Origin: Stenotrophomonas sp. BIO128-Bstrain
Lineage (GTDB): Bacteria; Pseudomonadota; Gammaproteobacteria; Xanthomonadales; Xanthomonadaceae
Assembly (NCBI RefSeq): GCF_030128875.1
Contig: NZ_CP124620.1
Location: 558,001 to 622,000, forward strand
Length of the DNA stretch: 64,000 nucleotides
Direction: 5' to 3'
Below, piece after piece: positions 40,875 through 52,125 of this stretch. Numbering within the stretch: the stretch's first letter is position 1; every line of letters begins with the position of its first letter. Both the position numbers and the translations under genes were made by a program. The notes under the pieces are model-generated. The model saw only the letters and a list, made by a program, of their open reading frames with translations. It did not search any database and was not told where the DNA came from.

Positions 40875-41738
40875 TCAGAACAGCAGCGACGCCATGCGGC
40901 GGCGGTACTGGCCGACCAGATCTTCATCCTCGATTACCTTGAAGGCATCGATCAGCAGTTTGCGCGGACGCCCGTCGTCATAGGTGCGATCCCGGCGCAG
41001 CATGTCCAGGAACTGCTCCAGCGCAGCGGCGTCCTGGCCGGACAGCAGCAGCTGCACGCCGCGCAGGTGGCGGGCCTGCAGGTCGTCGCCGTTGGCCGCA
41101 ATGCGCGCGTCCAGCACCTCCGCGGCCGGAGCCTCCTGCAGCGCACTGGCGAACTCCAGGCGGGCACGGGCGCGCACGGCGCGGTCATCGGTGGATAGAT
41201 TGGCGGGGAGCGCATCGATCAGCGCGGTGGCCTCGGCGGTGGCGCCGGTCTGCAGCAGGGCCAGGGCGAGGTCGAGCTTGAGTTCTTCCTTGTCCGGCTC
41301 GGCGGCGATCGCCGCGCGCAGCACGTCGACCTGGGCCTGCGGATCCAGCGGGGGCGCCTCGAGGGCTTCTTCCTCGTCCGGGGCCGCCTCCAGCGGGACC
41401 ACGCCATGCTGGGTCAGGAACTCGCGCAGTTGACCCTCCGGCACCGCACCGGGGAAGCCGTCCACGATCTGCCCGCCCTTGACCAGGAACACGGTGGGCA
41501 CCGAACGGATCTGGAACGCGGCGGCGATCTGCTGTTCCTTGTCGACATCGACCTTGGCCAGCTCGAAGGCACCGTGGTATTCGCCCGCCAGCTTTTCCAG
41601 CATCGGGCCCAGGGTCTTGCAGGGGCCGCACCAGGTGGCCCAGAAATCGACCAGCACGGGGGTCTGCAGGGACTTCTGCAGGACCTCGGTCTCGAAGGTC
41701 TCGGTGGTGGCGTCAAAGACGTGGGGCAGATCGCTCAT
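40875..41738 (-). CDS. cnoX: CnoX/YbbN-type thioredoxin with TPR tail
   Basis: A 287-residue chaperedoxin. The N-terminal thioredoxin domain has the active site WCGPC (Cys37 and Cys40), so unlike E. coli YbbN it is redox-active in form. The rest (about 120-287) is made of tetratricopeptide-like helices (SRLEFASALQEAP and similar) that bind client proteins. The family protects proteins from over-oxidation and works with GroEL. It is divergent from the DUF998-type gene. Trx family names vary; cnoX is used for the domain layout. Confidence 0.9.
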   Translation of the reverse strand: MSDLPHVFDATTETFETEVLQKSLQTPVLVDFWATWCGPCKTLGPMLEKLAGEYHGAFELAKVDVDKEQQIAAAFQIRSVPTVFLVKGGQIVDGFPGAVPEGQLREFLTQHGVVPLEAAPDEEEALEAPPLDPQAQVDVLRAAIAAEPDKEELKLDLALALLQTGATAEATALIDALPANLSTDDRAVRARARLEFASALQEAPAAEVLDARIAANGDDLQARHLRGVQLLLSGQDAAALEQFLDMLRRDRTYDDGRPRKLLIDAFKVIEDEDLVGQYRRRMASLLF

Positions 41739-41867
41739 GGTTTCAAATCAACCGGGAAACTGGAGAGCAAGTGTATGGTGCCGGCCACGACCGGACGCAA
41801 CCCCGGCCGACGGATCGGCCTGTAAGCGGCGACAATACGGGCCTTGTAACGCAGCCGGGTGAGCAAC

Positions 41868-42479
41868 ATGCAGGGAATCCAACGTTGGGAAGGGGCGCTC
41901 GGCATTGCCGCCGCCGTGTTGTTCGTGGGCGCGGTGCTGGGTTTCGGCGCGGCGCTGCCGCTGTTCGATCCGATCGGCCACCCGGTGGCGGTGCTGGGCG
42001 CGATGGGGGTGCCGCATGCGCTGGCCTTCAATATCGTCGGGTTCGCGTTGCCCGGCCTGCTGGCCAGCCTGGTGGCGCTACGCCTGCTGCTGCGGGTGCC
42101 GCGCACGGCGCCGTGGTCGATGCGCGTTGGCGCCCAGCTGCTGATGCTGGCCGGGGTCGGCTTCACCGCAATGGGCGTGCTGCCGCTGGATACCAGCGAC
42201 CTGGACAACCCGGCCAGCCAATACCACGCCAGCGCGTGGATGGTCTGGGTGCTGGCCTTCGTGCCCGGGGCAGTGATGTCCGGGATCGGCGCGCTGCGGC
42301 TGCCGGCGTGGCGCGCGGTGGGCGCGCTGCACCTGGCCTGCGGGCTGGGCGTGCTGCTGGCGGCGTTCGCCCTGCAGGCCCTGCTGCCGGCACCGCTGGC
42401 CCAGCGCGTGGCCTTCGGTGCGTGGCTGGTCTGGCTGGTGGCGGTACTGCCGCTGGCCCCGGGTGCGCGCCGTGCCTGA
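41868..42479 (+). CDS. DUF998-family membrane protein
   Basis: A 203-residue integral membrane protein of DUF998 with about six helices and short loops. Motifs include PLFDPIGHPVAVLGAMG and PLDTSDLDNPASQYHASAW, the latter a family-like HxxxA loop. Function unknown. The ATG at 41868 is preferred because GGGTGA stands 6 nt before it; a GTG nine bases upstream is also open. The leuS promoter region follows. A related but different six-helix protein lies at 21271. Confidence 0.75.
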   Translation: MQGIQRWEGALGIAAAVLFVGAVLGFGAALPLFDPIGHPVAVLGAMGVPHALAFNIVGFALPGLLASLVALRLLLRVPRTAPWSMRVGAQLLMLAGVGFTAMGVLPLDTSDLDNPASQYHASAWMVWVLAFVPGAVMSGIGALRLPAWRAVGALHLACGLGVLLAAFALQALLPAPLAQRVAFGAWLVWLVAVLPLAPGARRA

Positions 42480-42500
42480 GTGCGGTTCACCTGCCGCTGC

Positions 42501-42521
42501 GCCCCGGCACCGCGCCGGGGC
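42501..42521 (+). terminator. Hairpin after the DUF998 gene
   Basis: An 8-bp stem (42501-42508 with 42514-42521, loop ACCGC) lies 21 bp past the stop codon. No T-tract follows. The remaining 145 bp to leuS hold no other gene; a TTGGAG/TACCCT pair at 42606 and 42630 is a weak promoter candidate. Confidence 0.45.
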
Positions 42522-42569
42522 CAGGGCAGGGCGATGACGTATTCGGCCAATCCCCAGTCAATTCAATGA

Positions 42570-45314
<2,745 letters not shown>

Positions 45315-45476
45315 TGCTGTCGTGCCGCCGGGTGCCTGCGCGCCCGGTGGCACGGTTCTCCAGGGGCAGGGTCCGGACGCGCCATGCAGGCCGCCCGGTA
45401 TCAAGTCCTGTTCACGCGGCATCCGGCACGATCACTGCTTGTTGCCGCGACCGCCCGGCTCCTACAGACTGTGTCC

Positions 45477-46067
45477 ATGACCCGATTCCTGCTTGCCCTT
45501 GTCTTGACCGCAACCCTCGCCGGCTGCGGCTTCCATCTGCGCAACAAGCTGATGCTGCCAGCCGATACGGCGGCGGTGCAGGTGGTGTCCACCGCGCCCT
45601 ACAGTGAACTGGTCAAGCTGCTGCGTCGTGGCCTGCAGGCCTCGGGCGCGCAGATTGCCGACAGCGACAGCACTGAACCTGCCGCACAGCTCCAGGTGCT
45701 GTCCGAGCGTTGGGGCGATCTGCCGATCGCGATCGATGCCCAGGGCCGTGCCCAGGAATACAGCCTGCGCTACGCGGTCATCTTCATCTTCCGCCGCGAA
45801 GACGGCAGCGAACTGGTGCCGCAGCAGGTGATCGAGCTCTCGCGCGATTACGTGTCGCCGCCGACCGACGCCACCGGTACCACCACCGAGCGCGAGATCC
45901 TTGCCGACGAACTGCGTCGTGAAATGTCGGCCTCGATCATGCGCCGCATCGACAGCGTGGTCCGTGCCGAGCTGGAGCACGGCCGTGCCCCGGCCAAGCC
46001 CGGCACGACGCCGGCCACCACCCCGGCCACGCCGGCGGTGCCGGCCGACGTGCCGCAGGGGCACTGA
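45477..46067 (+). CDS. lptE: LPS-assembly lipoprotein LptE
   Basis: A 196-residue lipoprotein with lipobox LAGC (Cys17) that starts MTRFLLALVLTATLAGCGFHLRN, the LptE signature. It plugs the LptD barrel and helps insert lipopolysaccharide into the outer membrane. The mature domain is complete (EYSLRYAVIFIFRREDGSELVP and ADELRREMSASIMRRI). A Pro/Thr/Ala-rich tail of about 25 residues follows, longer than in E. coli LptE. The start at 45477 gives a clean signal peptide; an upstream open frame is not used. The holA start is 31 bp after its stop. Confidence 0.93.
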   Translation: MTRFLLALVLTATLAGCGFHLRNKLMLPADTAAVQVVSTAPYSELVKLLRRGLQASGAQIADSDSTEPAAQLQVLSERWGDLPIAIDAQGRAQEYSLRYAVIFIFRREDGSELVPQQVIELSRDYVSPPTDATGTTTEREILADELRREMSASIMRRIDSVVRAELEHGRAPAKPGTTPATTPATPAVPADVPQGH

Positions 46068-46098
46068 GCCCGGTCCGCCCGCGGATCGGCCTGCCCGG

Positions 46099-47136
46099 AT
46101 GGAACTTCGTCCCGAACAGCTTGCCAGCCAACCGGCCAGCCAGCCGCTGGCTCCGGTGTATCTGATCGCCGGGCCGGAAACACTGCGCGTGCTGGAAGCG
46201 GCCGACGCCGTGCGTGCGCGGGCACGCGCCGATGGCGTCAACGAACGCGAAGTGTTCGATGCCGATGGCCGTGACTTCGACTGGAACCAGCTCGACGCCA
46301 GCTTCAACGCGCCCAGCCTGTTCAGTGCCCGGCGCCTGATGGAACTGCGGCTGCCCAGCGGCAAGCCGGGCAAGGAAGGCGCTGAGGTGATCAGCCGGTT
46401 CTGCGCCAACCCGGCGCCGGACGTGATCCTGCTGATCACCTGCAACGAATGGAGCAAGGCCCACCAGACCAAGTGGGCCGATGCGGTGGGCCGTGCCGGG
46501 GTGATCTCGGTGGCGTGGGCGATCAAGCCGCACGAACTCACCGAGTGGATCGAGCGCCGCCTGCGTGGCAAAGGCCTGCGCGCGGATCCGCAGGCCGTGC
46601 AGCGCCTGGCCGAGCGGGTGGAGGGCAATCTGCTGGCCGCCGCCCAGGAAATCGACAAGCTGGCCTTGCTGGCCGACGGCCAGACGCTGGACGTGGACAC
46701 GATGGAGTCGCTGGTGGCCGATGCCGCCCGCTACGACGTGTTCCGGCTGGTGGAAGCCACCTTCTCCGGCCAGCCTGCTGCAGTGCTGCGCATGATCGCC
46801 GGGCTGCGTGCCGAAGGCGAAGCCGTGGCGGCCCTGACCCCGATCGTGATCCGCGAGCTGCTCTCCACCGCCGGTCTGGCGCGGGTGCAGGCGCGCGGTG
46901 GCAACCTGGCCGCGGAAATGAAGAGCCGCGGCATCTGGGAGTCGCGGCAGGCGCCGTTCAAGCGCGCCCTGCAGCGCCATCCCGAGGTCAAGCGCTGGGA
47001 GCGCTTCGTGGCCGAGGCCGGGCTGGTGGACCGCATCGCCAAGGGGCGCGCCGATGGCGATGCCTGGCTGGCGCTGGAGCGGCTGTTGATCGCCGTGTCC
47101 GAAGCCCGTGCCGTGCGCCTGCTCGCCCGGGCCTGA
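46099..47136 (+). CDS. holA: DNA polymerase III subunit delta
   Basis: A 345-residue HolA, the delta subunit of the clamp loader, which opens the beta clamp. The N-terminal domain includes VYLIAGPETLRVLEAADA, the AAA-like core VILLITCNEWSKAHQTKW, and the helical C-terminal domain ends RLLIAVSEARAVRLLARA. The ATG at 46099 (MELRPEQLASQP) stands 31 bp after the lptE stop. The order lptE-holA-nadD is conserved in gamma-proteobacteria. No oddity is seen. Confidence 0.95.
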   Translation: MELRPEQLASQPASQPLAPVYLIAGPETLRVLEAADAVRARARADGVNEREVFDADGRDFDWNQLDASFNAPSLFSARRLMELRLPSGKPGKEGAEVISRFCANPAPDVILLITCNEWSKAHQTKWADAVGRAGVISVAWAIKPHELTEWIERRLRGKGLRADPQAVQRLAERVEGNLLAAAQEIDKLALLADGQTLDVDTMESLVADAARYDVFRLVEATFSGQPAAVLRMIAGLRAEGEAVAALTPIVIRELLSTAGLARVQARGGNLAAEMKSRGIWESRQAPFKRALQRHPEVKRWERFVAEAGLVDRIAKGRADGDAWLALERLLIAVSEARAVRLLARA

Positions 47137-47140
47137 GCCC

Positions 47141-47806
47141 ATGGGGCTGCGCATCTATTACGGCGGAACCTTCGACCCGGTTCATCTGGGCCACCTGGCC
47201 ATTGCCCGCGCCGCGCGCGACCAGCTGCAGGTGGCCGTGCGCCTGCTGCCGGCCGCCGATCCGCCGCACCGCGCCGCCCCTGGCGCCGATGCCGCGCAGC
47301 GCCTGGCCATGCTGGCCCTGGCCGTCGGCGACGAACCGGGCCTGCTGCTGGACCGGCACGAGCTGGACCGCGCCGAGCGCCAGCCCGGCGTACCGTCCTA
47401 CACCGTGGATACCCTGCGCGAGCTGCGCGCCGAACTGGGCCCGCGCCAGCCCATCGCCTGGCTGGTGGGGGCCGACAGCCTGTTGGCCCTGCCCAGCTGG
47501 CACGAGTGGGGCGCGCTGTTCGAGCTGGCGCATTTCATCGTGGCCGACCGCCCGGGCAGCCCGCTGGCCGACACGCTCGACCCGGTCCTGGCCAAGGCCC
47601 TGGAAGGACGCTGGGCCAGCCACGAGCGCGCGCTGTTCACCGCCCCGGCCGGGCGCCTGCTGCGTCTGCAGGCCCCCTTGCGCGAGGAATCGGCCACCGC
47701 CGTACGGGCGCAGATCCAGGCCGACGGTCCCTGGCAGGCGCTGCTGCCGGCGCCGGTGGCCGACTACATCCTCGGTCACCGCCTGTACGGCGCAACACCG
47801 TCGTGA
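47141..47806 (+). CDS. nadD: Nicotinate-nucleotide adenylyltransferase
   Basis: A 221-residue NadD, which adenylates nicotinate mononucleotide in NAD synthesis. The nucleotidyltransferase motif GGTFDPVHLGH is at residues 8-18 and the late signature SATAVRAQI (ISSTxxR-like) precedes the C-terminus. The start follows the holA stop by 4 bp, so the two are in one operon. No missing residue or frame problem is seen. Confidence 0.95.
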   Translation: MGLRIYYGGTFDPVHLGHLAIARAARDQLQVAVRLLPAADPPHRAAPGADAAQRLAMLALAVGDEPGLLLDRHELDRAERQPGVPSYTVDTLRELRAELGPRQPIAWLVGADSLLALPSWHEWGALFELAHFIVADRPGSPLADTLDPVLAKALEGRWASHERALFTAPAGRLLRLQAPLREESATAVRAQIQADGPWQALLPAPVADYILGHRLYGATPS

Positions 47807-47829
47807 ATACGCGCGGCCCCGCCGCCCCG

Positions 47830-47835
47830 TATAAT
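47830..47835 (+). promoter_or_regulatory. Possible -10 box before rsfS
   Basis: A perfect TATAAT stands 29 bp before the rsfS start codon, between the nadD and rsfS genes. The sequence at -35 (about 47807-47812) has no good match, so this may be an internal promoter of low strength or chance. Confidence 0.35.
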
Positions 47836-47864
47836 CGGCCCCACATTTATCGAGTTGACCCGCT

Positions 47865-48296
47865 TTGAGCAACCAAGCCCAGCCCCAGACCATCAAGGTC
47901 CAACTGCCCAATCCGGCGCCCTCCGTCATGCAGCTGCTCGAGTGCGTGCGCGGGGCCACCGAAGAACTGAAGGCCAAGGATCTCGTTGAGATCGACGTCA
48001 TCGGCCGCTCCAGCGTCGCCGATTACATGGTGATCGCCTCGGGCACCTCCAGCCGTCACGTCAAGTCGATTGCCGATGAAGTGGTGAAGTTCGCCAAGAA
48101 GCTGGGTGTGATGCCGCTGGGCGTGGAAGGCGAGCGCGAAGCCGAATGGGTGCTGGTCGACCTGGGCGACGTGATCGTCCACGTGATGCTGCCGCGCGTG
48201 CGTGAGTTCTACGCGCTCGAGCGCCTGTGGACGGTGGGCGACCAGCCGCCGATCGAGCTGCTCGACGATGCGGACGACGACTACGACGCACGCTGA
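47865..48296 (+). CDS. rsfS: Ribosomal silencing factor RsfS
   Basis: A 143-residue RsfS (YbeB) that binds uL14 of the large ribosomal subunit and blocks joining in poor growth conditions. The core [28 protein letters not shown] and the following [24 protein letters not shown] are family signatures. A TTG at 47865 is the start used; the next ATG (47928) would cut into the core. The N-terminal 20 residues ([16 protein letters not shown]) look like an unstructured extension. It ends in an acidic tail. A strong hairpin follows before rlmH. Confidence 0.92.
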   Translation: MSNQAQPQTIKVQLPNPAPSVMQLLECVRGATEELKAKDLVEIDVIGRSSVADYMVIASGTSSRHVKSIADEVVKFAKKLGVMPLGVEGEREAEWVLVDLGDVIVHVMLPRVREFYALERLWTVGDQPPIELLDDADDDYDAR

Positions 48297-48315
48297 TCGC
48301 AGCGTGCCCGGTCAC

Positions 48316-48342
48316 GACAACGGCGCCGATGGCGCCGTTGTC
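48316..48342 (+). terminator. Strong hairpin between rsfS and rlmH
   Basis: A 12-bp perfect stem (48316-48327 with 48331-48342, loop GAT) followed by TTTT, 19 bp after the rsfS stop and 38 bp before the rlmH start. It has the form of a rho-independent terminator or attenuator inside the run. Confidence 0.65.
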
Positions 48343-48380
48343 TTTTGCGGCGCCGCCTGCGGTAGCTGCGGAGGACACTG

Positions 48381-48851
48381 ATGAAAGCCAGGTTGATCGC
48401 CACCGGCGAGCGCGCGCCATCCTGGGTCGCGCAGGGGTTTGCCGAGTACCAGAAGCGGCTCTCGCACTGGCTGCCGTTCGAGCTGGTCGAGATCGAGCCC
48501 GGCCTGCGTGGCAAGGGCCGCGATGCGCGCCGCGCGACCGATGACGAAGGCAAGCGGGTGATCGCCGCGCTGCCGAAGAATGCCTATGTGGTCGCGCTCG
48601 ATGTGCCGGGCCGCCAACTCAGTTCCGAGCAGCTGGCCCAGCGCCTGGAGCATTGGCGTGGGCAGGGCAGGGACCTGGCGTTCCTGATCGGCGGGCCGGA
48701 AGGCCACTCCGCCGAGGTGTCGGCGATGGCCGACGAGAAATGGTCGATCGGGCCGTTGACGCTGCCGCACATGCTGGTGCGCCTGGTCGTGGCCGAACAG
48801 CTGTACCGCGCTGCGGCCATGCTGGCCAATCATCCGTATCACCGTGCGTGA
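48381..48851 (+). CDS. rlmH: 23S rRNA m3-pseudouridine1915 methyltransferase
   Basis: A 156-residue SPOUT-family enzyme that methylates pseudouridine 1915 of 23S rRNA. The knot motif LIGGPEGHS and the C-terminal LPHMLVRLVVAEQLYRA segment are typical. The length is the family standard. GGAGG about 5-6 nt before the ATG supports the start. It is the last gene of the leuS run, and a tRNA gene follows 57 bp after the stop. Confidence 0.96.
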   Translation: MKARLIATGERAPSWVAQGFAEYQKRLSHWLPFELVEIEPGLRGKGRDARRATDDEGKRVIAALPKNAYVVALDVPGRQLSSEQLAQRLEHWRGQGRDLAFLIGGPEGHSAEVSAMADEKWSIGPLTLPHMLVRLVVAEQLYRAAAMLANHPYHRA

Positions 48852-48871
48852 AATAGTTGTCGCCAGACGGG

Positions 48872-48899
48872 TTACATCTCGCGAAAAACGGGCTACAAT
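48872..48899 (+). promoter_or_regulatory. Putative promoter of tRNA-Asn
   Basis: TTACAT (48872-48877), a spacer of 16 bp, and TACAAT (48894-48899), 5/6 with the -10 consensus, lie just before the tRNA gene. The -35 match is modest. The tRNA starts 9 bp after the -10 box, so the transcript leader would be only a few bases. Confidence 0.5.
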
Positions 48900-48908
48900 G
48901 CGCACCCC

Positions 48909-48985
48909 GCCCGAATAGCTCAGCCGGTTAGAGCACTTGACTGTTAATCAGGGGGTCGTTGGTTCGAGTCCAACTTCGGGCGCCA
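48909..48985 (+). tRNA. tRNA-Asn (anticodon GUU)
   Basis: A complete 77-nt tRNA. The acceptor stem pairs GCCCGAA (48909-48915) with TTCGGGC, and the 3' CCA is encoded. The anticodon stem TTGAC/ cTGTTAA/ AATCAG frames GTT, reading AAC and AAU codons. The T loop is GGTTCGAGTCC. A terminator hairpin follows immediately. No second copy of the 3' end was seen downstream, so I find no sign that it is an attachment site for an integrated element. Confidence 0.95.
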
Positions 48986-48992
48986 AGATTTG

Positions 48993-49026
48993 AAAAAAGC
49001 CTCGCAGCGATGCGGGGCTTTTTTTT
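48993..49026 (+). terminator. Rho-independent terminator of tRNA-Asn
   Basis: AAAAAAGCCTCGC pairs with GCGGGGCTTTTTT (one G-T wobble), giving a stem of 13 positions with loop AGCGAT and a run of eight Ts. It follows the tRNA by 7 bp and is an efficient-looking terminator. Confidence 0.9.
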
Positions 49027-49065
49027 GCCTGCGATGTGCGCAACTCGCGTGGCCGAGCAACAAAA

Positions 49066-49086
49066 AGCCCGGGCACTGCCCGGGCT
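49066..49086 (-). terminator. Rho-independent terminator of the TonB-dependent receptor gene
   Basis: A 9-bp perfect stem (49066-49074 with 49078-49086, loop ACT) is followed on the minus strand by TTTTTG. It lies 25 bp after the receptor stop codon. Confidence 0.8.
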
Positions 49087-49110
49087 CCTTGTTCCCCAAG
49101 TGCGGCTACC

Positions 49111-51945
49111 TCATTCGAAGGTGTACTTGGCACCGACGGTGAAGTAACGGCCGATCGCACCGCTGAAGTGCAGCGGGTTGTAGTTCACGCCACCGTAGGT
49201 GGTCGGATCCAGCGGAGCGATGCGGTCGAACAGGTTCTGCACCGATGCATTCAGTTCGAAGGCCTCGGTGATGTTCCAGCGACCGGACAGGTCGAAGGTG
49301 GTGAACGAGGAAATCTTGGTGACGTCCGTGCCGTCGGCATAGGCGAACTGATACGAGCCGTCCGGACCGCGGAAGTCGGTGTTCTCCATCTTGGAGATGT
49401 AGTTGGCCACGCCGCTGACGCTCCACGGGCCCTGCTTCCAGGTGGTACCGAAGTTGATGCGGTCCTTCGGGGTGCCGATGCAGTTGGTGACGTCGCAGTT
49501 GCCGTGGGTACCGGCATAGTCGACGGTCACGTCGGCATCGGTGCGCTCGAACTTGAGCACGTGGCTCCACTGCAGGTCCATTTCCAGCTGGCCCGGACCG
49601 ATGTCGAAGGTCTGGCGGATGTCGGTATCGATGCCGCGCACGCGGGTGGATGCCGCATTGATGTACTGCGTATTGACCGCCAGGATGCTGCCGGTGCCCG
49701 GAACGCCATTGAGCAGGTTGTTGTCACGCAGCACATTGCCCGCGGCAATCGCTTCGGCCGTACTGCCCTGGGCGATTTCGTTGGTGCGCTTGATCTGCCA
49801 CGCGTCGACCGTCATCGAGGTGCTGGAGGTCGGCTGCAGCACCAGGCCCACCGAGTAGCTCTTGGACTCTTCCGGCTTCAGATCGGCGTTGGGGCGGGTG
49901 ATGATGGCGACCGGCAGTGCGCCGCAATCGTCATCGTTCGCGCCCGGGGCCGGGTTGCCGCCGGGGCAGCGCACGGGATCGGAAGCGTTGGAGAACGCGG
50001 CCAGGCCACCGTCGCCGTTCTCGGCCGGGTTGGGGGCACGGAAGCCTTCGGCATAGCTGCCGCGGACGGCGATCCAGTCGGCCGGGGTCCACTTGATCCC
50101 GACCTTCGGCGTCGCCTTGCCTTCGCCGCTCTCATACTTGTCGTAACGGACCGCGCCGGACAGTTCCAACTGCTCCAGCACCGGGGCGGACAGCTCGACA
50201 TAGCCGGCGTACACGTTCTGCGTACCGTCGTAGGCCGAGTAGCCCAGGCCGATGATCTGGCCCTGGTCGGTGAAGGTCTGCGGGGTCAGGCTGTTGCTGG
50301 TCTTGCGCCATTCGGTACCCAGCGCCAGGCCCAGCGGGCCACCCTTGAGGTCGGCCAGGCTGCGCGACACGGTGAAGTCGAACATGTCCAGGCTGGACTT
50401 GGCGCGGGCGCTGATGTCCGGCGAGATGTAGTCATACAGGGCCTGGGAGTTCAGCCCCGCGTTGTCGCCGATGCGCCACACGCCTGCCGGGCAGGCCGGA
50501 TTGCCGAGCACGCAACGCACGGCGTCGTAGTTCAGGAAGCCGGTACGCTTGTTGACCAGGTCGGTGCCCGAATGCAGGTAGGCCGTGTCGTAGCTCCACT
50601 CGCCCCAGTTGCCCTTGACGCCCACCAGGAAGCGGTTGAACTCGTTGGTGTTCTCGGTCACACGCGGGCCGACATCCCAGGCCGAGTAGCGCAGGCGCGA
50701 GGCCTGGCCGGGGATCGGGTTGTCCGGGTGGGTCGGGCTGAGCACGGTGGCGCCATCGCCGCTGTTGGCGTTGACCGGGCCACCGGGATAGCCCCAGCCA
50801 CCGGAAACGCCGGAGGGCGTGTTGCTGAAGGTGGTTTCCTTCTTGGAGTAGCCGATTTCGGTGTAGATCTCACCGCCCTCGCCGAAGGCGAAGCTGGCGC
50901 GACCAAATACGTTGACGTACTTCTCTTCCGGGGTCAGGTCACGGTACAGCTGGGCCGGATCCCACAGGCAGCCCTGCTGCTGGGCGGTGACATCGTTCTG
51001 GCCGGGGATGGTGGTCAAACCGGCGCAGCCCGGCAGCGCGACGAGGAAGGCCGGGTCGTCATCCGTCACCGCACGGTCGTCGAACACCGAACCGTTCGGA
51101 CCCACACCGCCACGGGTACCGCCGGAGAGCGCGGCGCCACCCAGGAACTGGGCGTTGTTGCCATAGCCCCACGGGCGGATATCACCGGTGCCGATCCACT
51201 TGCGGTTCTTGCGGTCGCTGATCTTGATCGCGTCGGTCTTGCCCACGTCCAGACTGAAGAACGCGTTCCAGCCATCGGTGGCCAGGTCGCCGGTGCCGGC
51301 GGTCAGGGTGGCCTTCTTGGCATCGCCGTCGCTGTCGCCGGACAGGCCGTAGGAGGCGCGCAGAATGGCGCCGTTGAAGTCGCTGCGCAGGATGATGTTG
51401 ACCACGCCGGCGATGGCGTCCGAACCGTAGATCGCAGAAGCGCCGTCCTTCAGGACTTCAATGCGCTCGACCGCATCCAGCGGAATGGTGCTCAGGTCGG
51501 TGAAGACTTTCTGGCCGTCATCGGCCAGGCCGTAGGTCGCCATGCGGCGGCCGTTCAACAGCACCAGCGTGGAGCCGGCGCCCAGGCCGCGCAGCGAGAT
51601 GCCGGCGCCACCGCCGGCAAACCCGTTGCCGAAGGTCTTGGGAATGGAGCCTGACCCGTCCGCGGTCAGGGTCTGCAGATACTCGGCGACCGTGGTCTTG
51701 CCGGTACGGTCGATCTCCTGGCGGGTGACCACCTGGACGGGGGAGGGAGTTTCGGTATTCGTGCGGGGGATGTTCGACCCGGTGACGGTGATCCGGTCAA
51801 GGTTGGTCGCCTGCTCCTGCGCGAACGCGGAGGACGACGCCATGGCCCCTACCAGCAGCAGCGCGCCGCTGGTCAGGATCGTGGAAATGGAATGGGCCAG
51901 GGTATTGCGGCGGCTGTCGTCGCGGCGTTGGGTCGGGTGTTTCAC
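49111..51945 (-). CDS. TonB-dependent outer-membrane receptor
   Basis: A 944-residue TonB-dependent receptor with a signal peptide ending AFA (Ala42). The plug begins ITVTGSNIPRTNTETPSPVQVV and contains the family patterns GAGISLRGLGAGSTLVLLNGRR and VERIEVLKDGASAIYGSDAIAGVVNI. The 22-strand barrel follows and ends GRYFTVGAKYTFE; the final residue is Glu after Phe, so the usual terminal aromatic is one residue from the end. The substrate is unknown; the opening NIPRTNTETPSPVQVV is common in Xanthomonadaceae receptors for sugars or peptides. The start is GTG at 51945 with AGGAGAG upstream. A perfect 10-bp inverted repeat sits in its leader. Confidence 0.93.
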   Translation of the reverse strand: MKHPTQRRDDSRRNTLAHSISTILTSGALLLVGAMASSSAFAQEQATNLDRITVTGSNIPRTNTETPSPVQVVTRQEIDRTGKTTVAEYLQTLTADGSGSIPKTFGNGFAGGGAGISLRGLGAGSTLVLLNGRRMATYGLADDGQKVFTDLSTIPLDAVERIEVLKDGASAIYGSDAIAGVVNIILRSDFNGAILRASYGLSGDSDGDAKKATLTAGTGDLATDGWNAFFSLDVGKTDAIKISDRKNRKWIGTGDIRPWGYGNNAQFLGGAALSGGTRGGVGPNGSVFDDRAVTDDDPAFLVALPGCAGLTTIPGQNDVTAQQQGCLWDPAQLYRDLTPEEKYVNVFGRASFAFGEGGEIYTEIGYSKKETTFSNTPSGVSGGWGYPGGPVNANSGDGATVLSPTHPDNPIPGQASRLRYSAWDVGPRVTENTNEFNRFLVGVKGNWGEWSYDTAYLHSGTDLVNKRTGFLNYDAVRCVLGNPACPAGVWRIGDNAGLNSQALYDYISPDISARAKSSLDMFDFTVSRSLADLKGGPLGLALGTEWRKTSNSLTPQTFTDQGQIIGLGYSAYDGTQNVYAGYVELSAPVLEQLELSGAVRYDKYESGEGKATPKVGIKWTPADWIAVRGSYAEGFRAPNPAENGDGGLAAFSNASDPVRCPGGNPAPGANDDDCGALPVAIITRPNADLKPEESKSYSVGLVLQPTSSTSMTVDAWQIKRTNEIAQGSTAEAIAAGNVLRDNNLLNGVPGTGSILAVNTQYINAASTRVRGIDTDIRQTFDIGPGQLEMDLQWSHVLKFERTDADVTVDYAGTHGNCDVTNCIGTPKDRINFGTTWKQGPWSVSGVANYISKMENTDFRGPDGSYQFAYADGTDVTKISSFTTFDLSGRWNITEAFELNASVQNLFDRIAPLDPTTYGGVNYNPLHFSGAIGRYFTVGAKYTFE

Positions 51946-51965
51946 AGCTTCTCTCCTGACTGGGA

Positions 51966-52023
51966 AAACCTAGATGTCAATAAGTCGGCACCAGAACGGT
52001 GGCAACGGCGCCAATCTAGGTTT
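51966..52023. promoter_or_regulatory. Perfect inverted repeat in the leader of the TonB-dependent receptor
   Basis: AAACCTAGAT (51966-51975) and ATCTAGGTTT (52014-52023) are exact inverse copies separated by 38 bp. They lie 21-78 bp upstream of the receptor start codon. Either a dimeric regulator with two sites or a long RNA stem in the 5' leader would fit. A TTGACA sits inside the pair on the minus strand but has no -10 box at the right distance. Confidence 0.45.
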
Positions 52024-52093
52024 CCGGCAGGTGACGCAAGTGTGAAAAATTGCTTAATTCGGGAAAGATGGCGTGAGGGCGTTGTATGAATGG

Positions 52094-52118
52094 GGAGAGC
52101 CCCGTCGCGGGGCTCTCC
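52094..52118. terminator. Hairpin of 10 bp
   Basis: A perfect stem GGAGAGCCCC (52094-52103) with GGGGCTCTCC (52109-52118), loop GTCGC. It stands 7 bp past the stop of the coding remnant at 52126, in the position of its old terminator. The T-tract is lacking. Confidence 0.5.
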
Positions 52119-52125
52119 GGACGCC

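Noticed and set aside
47830-47835. TATAAT before rsfS as a strong promoter
   Set aside because: No acceptable -35 box is found at 15-19 bp, and the gene lies in a conserved operon; kept only as a weak candidate.
48909-48985. tRNA-Asn as an attachment site of a genomic island
   Set aside because: I found no second copy of its 3' end within the window, no integrase and no phage genes downstream.
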